DNA of 64,000 nt. It comes from Hoeflea_A sp963921345. Its GTDB lineage: Bacteria > Pseudomonadota > Alphaproteobacteria > Rhizobiales > Rhizobiaceae. The notes under the pieces were generated by a model. That model saw only the letters and a program-made list of their open reading frames with translations, was not told the DNA's origin and did not search any database. Both the position numbers and the translations under genes were made by a program. Location of the stretch: the NCBI GenBank assembly GCA_963921345.3, contig CAWUFE020000008.1:1-64000 (forward strand). Direction: 5' to 3'. Of the stretch, positions 1-9,240 are shown one piece after another; position 1 is the first letter of the stretch, and every line of letters starts with the position of its first letter.

Positions 1-399
1 GGCCCGGTGGACAAGCTTTGCGTCCGTCGGGAACATCACGTTCTTCGGCTGAACCGTCGTGTCGACGATCACCCGGCGGGTATCCTGCGGTTTCATCGCT
101 CCTGTCTTGACCGCGACCACAAGGCTTTCCTGCAGAAGCGCCTGGATCCGCTCCTCGCCCATGCGCTGGCGCCAGCGGGTCATGGAGGAGCGATCGAACG
201 GCAGTTCATGACAGAAAAATTCTTCGCCGCACAGATACTGGAAATAGACCGCGCCGAACCGCGCCTCCAGCGCCGCCCAGTCGATCTCCTGTGCCAGTCG
301 CACCAACTCATGCTGCATGTTGAGGATCTGGTCGAGCCGGGCCCGAAACAAATCCTGTTCTCCGGTTTCACGCCGCTCCCGTGGTCTCGACATTCTCAC
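1..399 (-). pseudogene. IS5-family transposase, N-terminal part (window-truncated)
   Basis: This is the N-terminal part of an IS5-family transposase, cut by the window edge; the same gene is seen at full extent at 52100-53330. It includes the conserved stretch QYLCGEEFFCHELPFDRSS and the first catalytic region DTTVQPKN. The usual segment between the opening residues and QYLCGEE is missing (FGAVYF joins directly to QYLCGEE), so about 40 residues have probably been deleted. The gene is very likely inactive. Bases 400-620 after it hold the element's end and no gene. Confidence 0.8.
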
Positions 400-620
400 C
401 GCCTCGTTTAACCGCCGTCAAAGACAGTGATTCACGCTTTCAAAGCGGGGGAAACAGCAAAATCATATTGCAAGAAAACGACACTCAATCACCCGATTTC
501 TTGCAATTCCAAAACACCTATCCAGCCCAATCAGTCAATCCAATCAAAGGCTTGTGGATAGTTCACGGGGGACTAAATAGCCCATCGGCGCACTAAAAAC
601 CCTTCTGGAGCATTTCGAGT

Positions 621-1211
621 TTGGAAGGCAAGGTTCCCTCGCTTACAAGAGCTGAGGATATCGTGGCGGCCCTCGGCGTCGAGTTCTACATAGGCCCGCC
701 GCGCGAAAGCAGTGATTCGGCGGTTGTTGCACAGATTACTCAAGACAAACGAGACATAGTGGACGGGCAAGAGACGGGTTTGGTCTCACTTCCACGTTAC
801 AACATCGAGGCTTCTGCCGGCCATGGTGCGCTGGCGCATGACGATGCCGTTGTCGACTATCTGACGGTGTCGCGTGAATGGCTGTCTCGTTATGTTACCG
901 ACACTGCGCAGGTCGTGGTGATCGAAGCACGGGGCGACAGCATGGAACCGACGGTGCGCCATGGTGACCTGCTCCTCGTCGAGATGGCGGTCGATAACGA
1001 CACCGTAGCCGCCGGCGGCGTCTTCATCCTGTCCGTCGCCGGAATGATCATGATCAAGCGCTTGCAGATCATGCTCAACAGCGATCTCAGGATCCTGTCC
1101 GACAACACAGCCTATGAGGCCGAAACGGTTCCGGCAGAGGAACGGGACGATAAGGTCATCATCCATGGTCGCGTCGTCTGGTCGGGCGGGCCAATGAGTG
1201 GGCGGCGGTAG
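621..1211 (+). CDS. S24 (LexA/CI-like) peptidase-domain protein, copy 1a
   Basis: The product of up to 196 residues carries a LexA/CI-type self-cleavage domain. The Ser-Lys dyad is visible as S107 in GDSMEPTV and K146 in MIMIKRLQ, and a signal-peptidase-like fold is expected. The start used is TTG, because an in-frame stop lies just upstream and no ATG precedes the conserved SLTRAEDIVAALG. The helix-turn-helix normally ahead of that stretch is missing, so the gene was probably beheaded by the IS5 element at 1-420. Without a DNA-binding domain it may act as an orphan protease or be a remnant. A paralogue follows at 1290. Confidence 0.75.
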   Translation: MEGKVPSLTRAEDIVAALGVEFYIGPPRESSDSAVVAQITQDKRDIVDGQETGLVSLPRYNIEASAGHGALAHDDAVVDYLTVSREWLSRYVTDTAQVVVIEARGDSMEPTVRHGDLLLVEMAVDNDTVAAGGVFILSVAGMIMIKRLQIMLNSDLRILSDNTAYEAETVPAEERDDKVIIHGRVVWSGGPMSGRR

Positions 1212-1289
1212 CACCTGCACCCGAGTGCAAACCCGACAGCTTTGGAAACCATAAGACTCCCGCACGATCGGGACTGTTAGCATGGCTTC

Positions 1290-1865
1290 ATGCAAAGATA
1301 TCGTTCGTGTACCAGTGCGGTCATGTTTGGCCGCGCAAAAGACAGTCGGACCAGTGTCGCCAAGAGTAGCCGTTCATTTGGAAAGGCGCCGCGCCGACCC
1401 GCGCTGGTTGCAGCAAACAGTGAAGCAGAATGCGACACGATCGTGCTTCCGCGCTATGATATTCAGGCGTCCGCCGGTCATGGAGCGCTGGTCGAGCACA
1501 GTGATGCTTCGGACGTACTCACCGTCTCTCGGAACTGGCTGTTGAAGTATACTTCCAATCCAGGGAAAGTCGTCGTGTTGGAGGCGCGCGGCGACAGCAT
1601 GGAGCCAACCGTGCGCGACGGCGATTTGCTGCTCGTCGATACGGGTGCCAATGCCGACGCGATATCGCTGGGTGGCGTTTTCGTTCTCACCGTCACCGGC
1701 ATGGTCATGATCAAGCGTCTGCAGACCGTACTCAACGGTGATTTGAAGATCCTGTCCGACAACAGTGCATATGAGCACCTTCTCATCCCAGCCGGGGAAC
1801 TGTCTGACAAGGTGATCGTCCACGGCCGCGTCGTTGGGAGTAGTGGACCGTTGGGCCGGCCGTAG
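1290..1865 (+). CDS. S24 (LexA/CI-like) peptidase-domain protein, copy 1b
   Basis: This 191-residue protein is a paralogue of the preceding gene. They share the stretch from LPRYDIQASAGHG through GDSMEPTV to the end. The Ser-Lys dyad is S103 and K142. The first 45 residues are basic and show no helix-turn-helix. Two S24-only proteins in tandem, 78 bases apart and in the same direction, suggest duplication of a phage-repressor-like gene with loss of the DNA-binding part. Self-cleavage after DNA damage is the family role; whether it occurs here is inference. Confidence 0.75.
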   Translation: MQRYRSCTSAVMFGRAKDSRTSVAKSSRSFGKAPRRPALVAANSEAECDTIVLPRYDIQASAGHGALVEHSDASDVLTVSRNWLLKYTSNPGKVVVLEARGDSMEPTVRDGDLLLVDTGANADAISLGGVFVLTVTGMVMIKRLQTVLNGDLKILSDNSAYEHLLIPAGELSDKVIVHGRVVGSSGPLGRP

Positions 1866-1914
1866 CGCTGGACTGGACTACACAATTATGGTCGGAAACA
1901 GCGGAACTACTGTT

Positions 1915-2262
1915 ATGAAGATGCCTGCTACAATTACATATGTCATCGGACTTCTTGTTGTGTTCTGTCCGAAACCTTCAATTGCAAACGATGAATGGCG
2001 AAAAACATATGCGGCTCTGGTGCTTACCGAACCACAAGTGGTTGAAGCGATGTGGCCCATCGAAAGCAGAGCGAGTTTCTGGGTTTCAGTACGAGACAAT
2101 GGAACGAGACGCGACAAATATGCGCAATACCTGTGTCTCTTAAGGTCTGAAGCCAACGCACCAAAGGGCGCTAGCCATTCATTCATTATCTCGATTTGGA
2201 GTGCTGCGGAAATGGCGCGTGGTAACCTGTCCAAAATTGGCAAGTTTCACTGCAGACTTTAA
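1915..2262 (+). CDS. Small exported hypothetical protein
   Basis: The ATG at 1915 gives 115 residues that open with a good signal peptide: MKM, then the hydrophobic run TITYVIGLLVVFC, then a likely cleavage after SIA before NDEW. A longer frame exists upstream, but it would bury the signal peptide and overlap the S24 gene. The mature part (about 90 residues) has two cysteines and no motif I recognise. It lies 49 bases after the second S24 gene on the same strand and may be cotranscribed with it. Confidence 0.55.
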   Translation: MKMPATITYVIGLLVVFCPKPSIANDEWRKTYAALVLTEPQVVEAMWPIESRASFWVSVRDNGTRRDKYAQYLCLLRSEANAPKGASHSFIISIWSAAEMARGNLSKIGKFHCRL

Positions 2263-2371
2263 GCGGCATAATCGGGAAGGAGTGGCGGACCATTAGGCCG
2301 GCTACAGCTGGGGAACTGCGATGCTTGAAATGATGGTTGCAGTTACGTTAGGACACTTCCAAAAATAACCA

Positions 2372-3575
2372 CTACAAATCGTTCACTCTCGGCTTGATGG
2401 TATAATTCCATTCAGGGTGGAACTTGTCGCCAGTGATGTCGAGTTCGGCCATTTCGCTTTTGGAGACCTTGACGCCCTTCTGATAGGTCCGTTCGTCGAC
2501 GGCACATTCGACCCTGAGCCCTGCCTTGGTTGTCGTCGCGCCGATCAATTCGACCACCGTCATGCGATCGGTGAGCGGACGGCCGCGCCAGTTTCTGGGT
2601 GATGTGACAAAACAGGCGATGCTCAATCTTGTTCCACTTCGACGTACCCGGCGGATAGTGGTGGATCTGCAGCGTGAGCCCGGTCTCGTCGGCGAGCTTT
2701 TGCAACTCGACCTTCCAAAGCCTGATACGTACCCCGTTCGAACCGCCACAATCAGCAGTGATCACGAGCTTCTTCGCCTCGGGATAGCGCGCATGGCCCA
2801 TCCGATAGAACCAGGTGCGGATGGACTGGACAGCGAATTCAGCCGTGTCGGCAGTGATGCCGAGGCTGACCCATGCTTCGTTCGCGGTGACGTCAAAGAC
2901 CCCGTAAGGAGCCACCTTGCCCAAGCTCTTGTCCTCGAAGTCGTGCACCTTCACGCGTCGTGGGTCGGCTTTTGGACGGTAGTCGGTGCCACCGTTCTTG
3001 TAGTTGCCGATCAGTTCCTTCTTCTTGGTGTCCACCGAGATCACTGGTTCTCCGGCGCCTTGTGCCTCACACACCTTGGTGTTGATGTGCTCGAACTGGG
3101 CATTGTGGTCCGGGTGCCTTGAGCCCTCGTCGGTCTTGCGGTTCGTCTGCCGCGAGAACCCCAATTTTGCCAGCAATGTGTCGACGCTGTTGCGGCATAT
3201 CTTGTGGCCTGCGTCCTTGAGTGCCGCGGCCAGCTTGGCGGGACTTTTGGACACCCACATCAGCGGTCGCTCCGGGTCGCCACGCGTTACTGGCTCAACG
3301 AGGCGCTTGAGGTCAGCAAGCAGGGTCGGATCGTTATCGGTCAGTGTTCGCGCGCCAGCGCCTGGGCGGCGAACCTTTCCGGGCGGCGGATCATCGAGGT
3401 CCTTGAGCCCACGCCCGATCGTCGACCTGGCGACGCCGGTGATGCTGGAGACCGCGGCAATGCCGCCCCGGCCAGCTGCACGCGCTTCACTGGCGGCAAA
3501 CAGCCGGCGACCACGTTCATCACGATGGCAGCCGTCCGCTTCCCAGCGTTGTTGAATTGCAAGTAGATCAATCAT
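2372..3575 (-). pseudogene. ISAzo13-family transposase, frameshifted
   Basis: The translation matches the ISAzo13 DDE transposase family in its motifs: MIDLLAIQQRWEADG at the start, then VISVDTKKKELIGNYKNGG, ITADCGGSNGVR and TSKWNKIEHRLFCHITQ. At about 2590 the frame breaks at an A run (CAGAAACTGG where CAGAACTGG restores the frame). The true C-terminus, NWRGRPLTDRMTVVELI up to IKPRVNDL, continues in the next frame to 2372. One inserted A therefore inactivates the gene. The ATG at 3575 is used rather than the longer start. Clear terminal repeats were not found. Confidence 0.85.
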
Positions 3576-3687
3576 GCAAACCGGGTAGCGCATATCAATC
3601 CGTGCGGGAATCCCTTCTGTCTGAGACCGATGTCAAACCACCGCATACCGATCAGTCCATCCGAGTCGGTAATCTTTGGAAGTCTCC

Positions 3688-3924
3688 TTAGCAGGCACGA
3701 AACTTGAAGCTTGATCCCCGTCGAGCTCGCCTTCGCGATAGATTTTGGCGCCATCGGGAAAGCGCCGAGGTCGAAACCCCGTCACCCGTAACTGAGCCGG
3801 AGGCCGAATAACTTTCTTCGACGATTGCCAGCTTCTCAGCTTCTGTCCATTGCCGCCAACGCGGCTGCGCTGATACGCGCTCCGCCCCGAAGGCCTCTGT
3901 TTGATTAAATTCGTTGAATTCCAT
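3688..3924 (-). pseudogene. IS66-type TnpA remnant
   Basis: The piece PRWRQWTEAEKLAIVEESYSASGSV followed by GVSTSALSRWRQNL is a TnpA/IS3-OrfA-like helix-turn-helix transposase. The linker between its helices is shortened relative to the usual form, and no tnpB or tnpC follows. It is a truncated remnant. Bases 3925-4361 between this and the next gene show nothing I can support. Confidence 0.55.
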
Positions 3925-4361
3925 TTGGGTTCGATTCCGCAAGCGCAGCGAATTTCTCCTTGGACTGTTTGCAACATAGCATCCGAGTGACGAATGGACG
4001 ACAGGATTGGGCCGCGATTGACGCACGAACCTCTGGCCTCCAAGCGTGTCCACACCTGTGATTTCCGGAGCAACAAAAAGGTAGGGCATTGGAGAACCCG
4101 GCGTGGATCAGTCATACTGGCTATGGGCTGGTGAAACAAAGATCGACACGAAATCGTCAAATATTTTGTGCAATTTCAGGACCTTTCCTTAGCCGTAGCA
4201 AATGGCGCGAAAGGTAATGGACCTTAAGAGCCTCGATAGCTTCGAAAGACCCGGTTATCGAACCACACCAGCATCGAGATGCGCCAACGGCATGGAAAGG
4301 GTGCGACACGTGAAGAACGTGGTATCGCAGGATGCAGCACGATAAACGGAAAGTAGAACTT

Positions 4362-4604
4362 ATGACGAAACGCTCCCTCGACGCCCAGATCGATGCGGTG
4401 GTGCGGGTCCTCGACAACCAGCGCTGCGCAGCAAAATATTCGCGGAACGGTGAGTTCGGCCAGGAACATGTCCTGCGCCTCGAATGCGCGCTCAACACCC
4501 TCCAGTGGGTGCGAGACCACACCGACGTCGTTCGCCAGTTGACGGTCTGCCAAAGAGCCTCCGAGACGCAACTGTCAACCGCCGGCGAAGAGCCGGCGTC
4601 ATGA
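4362..4604 (+). CDS. Hypothetical protein, 80 residues
   Basis: The ATG at 4362 follows a purine-rich ribosome-binding region (GGAAAGTAG). The 80-residue product (MTKRSLDAQIDAVVRVLDNQ through LECALNTLQWVRDH) is predicted to be largely helical and has no signal peptide or membrane segment. I do not recognise the family. Its stop overlaps the start of an Uma2-like fragment, so it may once have been its neighbour. Confidence 0.5.
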   Translation: MTKRSLDAQIDAVVRVLDNQRCAAKYSRNGEFGQEHVLRLECALNTLQWVRDHTDVVRQLTVCQRASETQLSTAGEEPAS

Positions 4605-4835
4605 ACCCTTCGATATCGAGGTTGCTCCCGACTGGGTCTGCGAGATTCTTTCACCATCCACCCGGCCCATCGACCGACACGACAAGGCGGTGATATTGGC
4701 CCGCGAATGCGTCGGCTACACGTGGTTCGCTGATCCGGATGCCAGAACGCTGGAAGTGCTCAAACTATGCGACGGGCACTGGGCGCTGCGCCGTAAGTAC
4801 CATGACTTGCCTCGATTGTATTCAAAACCGGTCTA
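4603..4835 (+). pseudogene. Uma2-family (PD-(D/E)XK) protein C-terminal fragment
   Basis: Read in the frame starting GAA at 4603, the sequence gives EPFDIEVAPDWVCEILSPST, then DRHDKAVILARECVGYTWFADPDARTLEVLKL, a typical Uma2/DUF820 C-terminal half. It includes the EILSPST motif and the K of the restriction-endonuclease-like core. The N-terminal half is absent and no start codon is in place. The TAG stop coincides with the IS630 left end at 4836. It is a relic. Confidence 0.6.
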
Positions 4836-6070
4836 GTCCTCTGAATCACTCATACTGATGGGTACAGTTTCCTGAGTTTGACGCGTGCGTTTTCATTTGT
4901 GAACTGCCAGCGTGCGATGCACCGTTTTTCGTTGCGTGCGGTCGCCCATGTGTTGACGTCATGTGCGAGGTCTTCTTTGCTCCCGATGCGTTCTTTCAGA
5001 CTCTGGCGTGACAACACGGACAATTCGGCTTCGGCCATGTTCAGCCACGATCCGTGTTTGGGGGTGAAGGTCCACTCGGACCTTTCTGCGATACGCCTTG
5101 CCTTGGCCGGTTCGAAGGTCGCGTAAAGCGACGCCGGGCTGTGCGTATTCAAATTGTCCTGGACCAGTACGATCTTGTCCGCATCGGCGAAATGCCGGTC
5201 GGCGAGGTCTTCAAGGAAGTGAGCGTAGTCCGGTTTGCTGCGATGGCAGGTGACCTTGACGTGCCGCGTGCCTTCAAGCGGGGCAAAAGCCATAAATAGA
5301 TTGGCCATACCTGCGCGCTTGTATTCATAGTCGTGCCGAGCAACGCGCCCCGGCGTCATGGATATCGGCAGACGCGTGGCGCTGACCAGCTGTTTGGCCG
5401 CTTCGTCCAGACAAACCAGCGGACGTTTCGGATCACGTGGGCGCCGATAGATCGCCAGCACGTTCTCCATTGCGGCAACGAAGGCCGCGTTCTGCTTGGG
5501 TGGAATTACCCAATACCGACTTCGGTGAGGCTTAAGTTCGTTTTTTGAACGCGCGCGCAACGGTGTTGAAGTGGGCCGCCTCAACGATGTTCAACTCAAC
5601 GACCTTGTCGGCCAGAAGCCGAATGGTCCAGCGCGCATGGCCCTGTGGCGGCTGCGAGCAAGCAAGGGCAATCAGCCTGGCTTCGGCTTCACCATCGAAG
5701 ATGCGCTTGATGGCAGGATGGGCTCGCTGTTTGCGGGCAAACACCGCATCCATCCCTTCCATCTCAAACGTCTCGCGTACCCGGGCGACCGTCGAGGGGG
5801 AGGTTTCAAGGCTTTGCCAGATCTTGTGATCCGTCCAACCTCGCCATGTGGCCTTTGTCGGCCTTCAGAAGAATGCGCGCCTTGCAGTTCGCACGTGCAG
5901 CCAGCGTTCCTTTCCTGATCTTCGACAATAGCGCCTCGCGCTCGTCCAACGTCAACTCAAAAACATATTTGATATTGGCCAAAACCTGCCTCCTCTTCGC
6001 ACGATTCGGCAAACAGGGAATCAGACCAGACTGAACACGGCAACATATCAATTTAATTGATACGGAGGAC
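4836..6070 (-). mobile_element. IS630-family element
   Basis: The element is 1235 bp and flanked by TA (4834-4835 and 6071-6072), the usual IS630 target. Its ends match as inverted repeats, reading GTCCTC at the left and GAGGAC at the right. It carries one transposase gene split over three frames. An identical 5' part is present at 57767-58109, where an IS21 interrupts it. Confidence 0.85.
4850..6051 (-). pseudogene. IS630 transposase, two frameshifts
   Basis: Three consecutive frames together make one IS630-type transposase. The N-terminal part is 6051-5806 (LANIKYVFELTLDEREALLSK), the middle part reads to 5532 (LALACSQPPQGHARWTIRLLADK) and the DDE part reads to 4850 (LVQDNLNTHSPASLY and FTPKHGSWLNMAE). 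The first break is at AAG CCT TGA and the second at TTC AAA AAA CGA; both need a +1 shift. They may be single-base insertions in homopolymers or, less likely, programmed shifts. No intact frame exists. Confidence 0.85.
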
Positions 6071-6275
6071 TAGACTAGTGCCCGTCCATAAAGGCGTGTG
6101 TTTTGAGGCATTTGTCCGGCGCTTATCCTCGTCTATGAGCCCTTTAGGCGGCCTTTTCGAGCTATTTTGATTGGGTCAATTTCCTGTTGGCGATGAGACG
6201 GCGCTTGAGGCTTCTCAGTCGCATGCCCGATGGTCTGGTCGTGACCGGCAGGCTGCACCGCGAGGTCAGTCGTTA

Positions 6276-7016
6276 TCAACTCAGCCTTAATCGGGTGAAG
6301 AGGACGATGTTGTAAGTGACAACGGAGGACCAGACGCAGGCTTTGAAGTGTTGGAGGCCGCGCCAGGTGCAGCGTGCCAAACCGTAGGCGCGCTTCAGGC
6401 AGGATATTCCAGCTTCGATGCCGGCGCGAAAGTTGCGCAACTTGCGATAGACCCACTTGCTTGCGACCATGTCTTCGATCCTGAGGCCGGCCTTCTTATG
6501 GAAGGCCATGTCGCGCGCACCCCATTCCTTGGCTGTGGCCAGATTGCGCTGCGATGGCTTGGTCGCACCTTGGGTCGTCGAAGGGGCGATGAACGGCCCG
6601 GCATTCGACACCTATGTGACCACCCAGCTTGCTCCAACGCTTCAGCCCGGCGATGTCGTCATTTGGGACAATCTCAACGTCCACAAGAGCCCACGAGCCG
6701 CGGAGGCGATCAATCCGCTCCTGCCGGTGGTCAGATTGAGTTTGTGACCGTATTCGATGTCGCGGCTGCCTTTGACGATGATGTCGGCATGCGGCTCGAA
6801 CAGGCTGACCAACTTGTCGCCTGCCGGCACCGTCTCCCGGCAAGCACACGCCGCTGGCTCTGTGTGACGATGCGTTCGATTAGCGGTCGATAGTAACAGA
6901 CCTGGCTTGCCATGGGTCGACGGCCGGATCGGGAGCCTTGGCCAAGCACTCGCTCGCCCGCTCCAGATACGTCAGGGTCGTGCGGGTTATGGCGATCAGT
7001 TCGCGGTAGATTTGCA
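6276..7016 (-). pseudogene. ISNCY-type transposase remnant
   Basis: The minus strand holds pieces of one transposase: YRELIAITRTTLTYLERA near the start, YYRPLIERIVTQSQRRVLAG, then PAGDKLVSLFEPHADIIVKG, and finally FRAGIEAGISCLKRAYGLARCTWRGL. The pieces lie in different frames, and an unrelated IS630 fragment (6576-6712) sits between the middle and last ones. Its 5' end is fused directly to the truncated IS256 at 7017. Bases 6073-6275 appear to be its decayed 3' end. Confidence 0.75.
6576..6712 (+). pseudogene. IS630 transposase fragment
   Basis: The frame reads MNGPAFDTYVTTQLAPTLQPGDVVIWDNLNVHKSP, the central DDE region of an IS630 transposase of a different subgroup from the one at 4836. 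It lies opposite to and inside the ISNCY-type remnant. Only about 45 codons survive. A matching C-terminal fragment may be the one at 33424. Confidence 0.7.
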
Positions 7017-7677
7017 CTACGGCATTGACGTTTCGCCGGACCTGATCTCGGCCGTCACCGACGCCGTTCTGGAGGAAGTAGCTGAATGGCAAAACCGGCC
7101 GCTGGATGTTTGCTATCCGCTGGTCTTCTTCGATGCGATCCGGGTCAAGATCCGCGATGAAGGCTTCGTTCGCAACAAGGCAGTCTACATCGCGCTGGCC
7201 ATCCTTCCCGACGGTACAAAGGAGATCCTGGGCATCTGGATCGAGCAGACGGAGGGCGCCAAGTTCTGGCTGCGCGTGATGAACGAACTGAAGAACCGCG
7301 GCGTCGCTGACATCCTGATCGCCGTCGTTGATGGCCTGAAGGGTTTTCCTGAGGCAATCACGGCCGTGTTCCCCGAGACGGTCGTCCAGACCTGCATCGT
7401 CCACCTGATCCGCCATTCGCTGTCGTTCGTGTCCTGGAAGGACCGCAGGGCCGTCGTGTCGGCGCTCAGAGCAATCTACCGGGCAAGGATGCCGAAACCG
7501 GCCTCAAGGCTCTCGACGAATTCGAGGCTGGTCCCTGGGGGCAACGATACCCGGCGATTGCTCAGAGTTGGCGGCGCAACTGGGAGCACGTGATCCCCTT
7601 CTTCGCCTTTCCCGAAGGCGTGCGGCGGATCATCTACACGACGGATGAGATCGACAAGACTTTCCTTTCGCAAACCG

Positions 7678-8988
7678 CTATTTATTGGTGGTGCGGTCGA
7701 CCTCGTGGCGAAGCGTGGCGTGCCGGCTGGAATCGTCACCGGGCAGCCCATTCAGTCCCTGCCGGTCTGAGGCGGCCGCACACCCATCCTTTTTCGGAGG
7801 GTGTGGCCGCCACGCCGCAACAAAGTGTTCGTAGTGTTTCTGCGCCTGTTGTGCGACCTGCATTTCCTGTTGGCGCAACTCCTTCACGTTGTAGGCGAAA
7901 GCGGTGCCCCGCTTGTTTCCCTTGCGCTGCGGCAGCCCGGCCGCCAGTTCCATTGACCGATGCTTGTGTGCCACGAGACTTGGCCGTGCCCAGCGGTAAT
8001 CCTCCCCCTTGGCCAGCATATGCCAGCACAACGTAGCGAGCTTGCGCGCAACTGCAACGGCGGCGATCTGATGGCCGCGGCGCGCCCGAATGCGAATGAA
8101 GAAGGCGCGCAATGGTCCTGGCGCTTTTGCGGCTGCCCAGGCCGCCTCGACCAACATCGCGCGGGCATGGCTGCGCCCGGCCTTGCTGATCCGGCCATGA
8201 TGGGCGGGCCCAAGCCCAGATTGGCGAACGCGCGGGTTCAGCCCGAAATAGCTCACCAGTTTCTGGGGCGACTTGAACCGGCCAATGCTGCCGATCGCGG
8301 CCATCAGCCCGGCCGCCACAGTCAGATTGACGCCAGTGATGGTCAGCAACCGCCGGATCGGTTCGTCCTCCAGCGCGTCCTGGGCGATGTCCCGATCGAG
8401 CACGGCAAGGTCCTCTGCAAGCCGGTCCAGTTCACGGATATGGCGGGCAATCGCGGCCCGCTCGTCCTCTGGCACCGGCTGTCGCGTCAGCCAGTCGCGA
8501 CCGCGCTTGTTGAAGAGATCGGCATGCGGACACTTCGGAATCAGATGTGCGTGCAGGATGGCATGCACCTCGTTCTTGATCCGGGTCCGATGCCGCACGA
8601 CCTGATACCGGCGCGCGACAAGCCTGCGCATTCGCTCCGTGGCCGCGTCCGGGGTCCAGATTTCCGGCAGATAACCGGCGGCATGCAAGCTGGCCAGTGT
8701 GCCTGCGTCGACCTTGTCGGTCTTAACATGGGCATGGGCGATCGCCTTGACCTGAAGCGGATTGGCAATCACCACGCGTTTCACATGAGGCGACAGAACC
8801 CGAGACACCGCCATGCAGTTTCCAGTCGCCTCGATCACCACCTCGTCCGTTTTCTTCAAGTTCCTGCCGAAACCCTCAAGGGCCGTCCGGGTCATCTCGA
8901 CCCGGCCCTCCTGTCTGGTCAGGCCGTTCTCCCAGATCACCACCTCTCCGAAGGTCCGATGGATATCTATTCCGATCACGCGTCGCAT
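7678..8988 (-). CDS. IS110-group DEDD transposase/recombinase
   Basis: The 436-residue protein starts at the ATG with GGGAGG upstream. The N-terminal RuvC-like domain shows GIDIHRTFGEV, the EATGN motif and KTDKVDA, which together supply the acidic residues. The C-terminal Transposase_20 domain has SYFGLNPRVRQSG and the serine-bearing stretch RISKAGRSHARAML. Elements of this family move with a guide (bridge) RNA made from their non-coding end. The gene is intact and identical to the copy at 30298-31608, so at least one copy may be active. Confidence 0.92.
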   Translation of the reverse strand: MRRVIGIDIHRTFGEVVIWENGLTRQEGRVEMTRTALEGFGRNLKKTDEVVIEATGNCMAVSRVLSPHVKRVVIANPLQVKAIAHAHVKTDKVDAGTLASLHAAGYLPEIWTPDAATERMRRLVARRYQVVRHRTRIKNEVHAILHAHLIPKCPHADLFNKRGRDWLTRQPVPEDERAAIARHIRELDRLAEDLAVLDRDIAQDALEDEPIRRLLTITGVNLTVAAGLMAAIGSIGRFKSPQKLVSYFGLNPRVRQSGLGPAHHGRISKAGRSHARAMLVEAAWAAAKAPGPLRAFFIRIRARRGHQIAAVAVARKLATLCWHMLAKGEDYRWARPSLVAHKHRSMELAAGLPQRKGNKRGTAFAYNVKELRQQEMQVAQQAQKHYEHFVAAWRPHPPKKDGCAAASDRQGLNGLPGDDSSRHATLRHEVDRTTNK

Positions 8989-9240
8989 GCGCGCCTCCCT
9001 TTCCAATTGAAAACAACAGCGGGAGCGGCGGGCAACACGACAACTACGGATTCGCGCTCTCGGCGCAACCGGGCGAGTCGCAGAGGCGGCCAGCTACTAA
9101 CACGAGCTCGCAGCTCATCGTATGGATCGGCCTGCCCGCACCTTCGTGCTCCCGGTGCCTCTGTCCCGGATGCTCGCAGCATACAACCTGATCAAAAGAC
9201 CGGAGTGGAACATCGGCACCAGGATCTTCATACCGGTTAC
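8989..9240 (-). ncRNA. Putative IS110 bridge-RNA leader, copy A
   Basis: The 252 bases between the element's 5' end and the transposase start contain no credible gene. In IS110-group elements this position encodes the bridge RNA that pairs with target and donor DNA. The call rests on position and family knowledge; the loops were not folded here. The identical region of copy B is 30046-30297. Confidence 0.45.

Larger units (their letters stand above)
1..5178. repeat. 5.2 kb direct repeat, copy 1
   Basis: Bases 1-5178 match 52932-58109 in the same orientation, and every open frame compared between the two copies translates identically. The window begins inside the repeat, so its left limit is not visible. 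The match ends at the base where IS21 copy 3 begins in the second block; here the IS630 sequence simply continues. The block contains an IS5 remnant, two S24 peptidases, an exported small protein, an ISAzo13 remnant, an IS66 tnpA remnant, a hypothetical gene, an Uma2 remnant and part of an IS630. Confidence 0.95.
7643..9240 (-). mobile_element. IS110-group element, copy A
   Basis: About 1.6 kb separates the two halves of the IS256 codons for IIYTT-NAIEALN, so the limits are near 7643 and 9240, uncertain by a base or two. The element holds one DEDD recombinase gene and a non-coding 5' leader of about 250 bp. No terminal inverted repeat is evident, as is usual for this group. Confidence 0.8.

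Noticed and set aside
5545..5570. A -1 slippery heptamer in the A run of the IS630 gene
   Set aside because: The next frame is reached by +1, not -1, so the classic heptamer mechanism does not fit.
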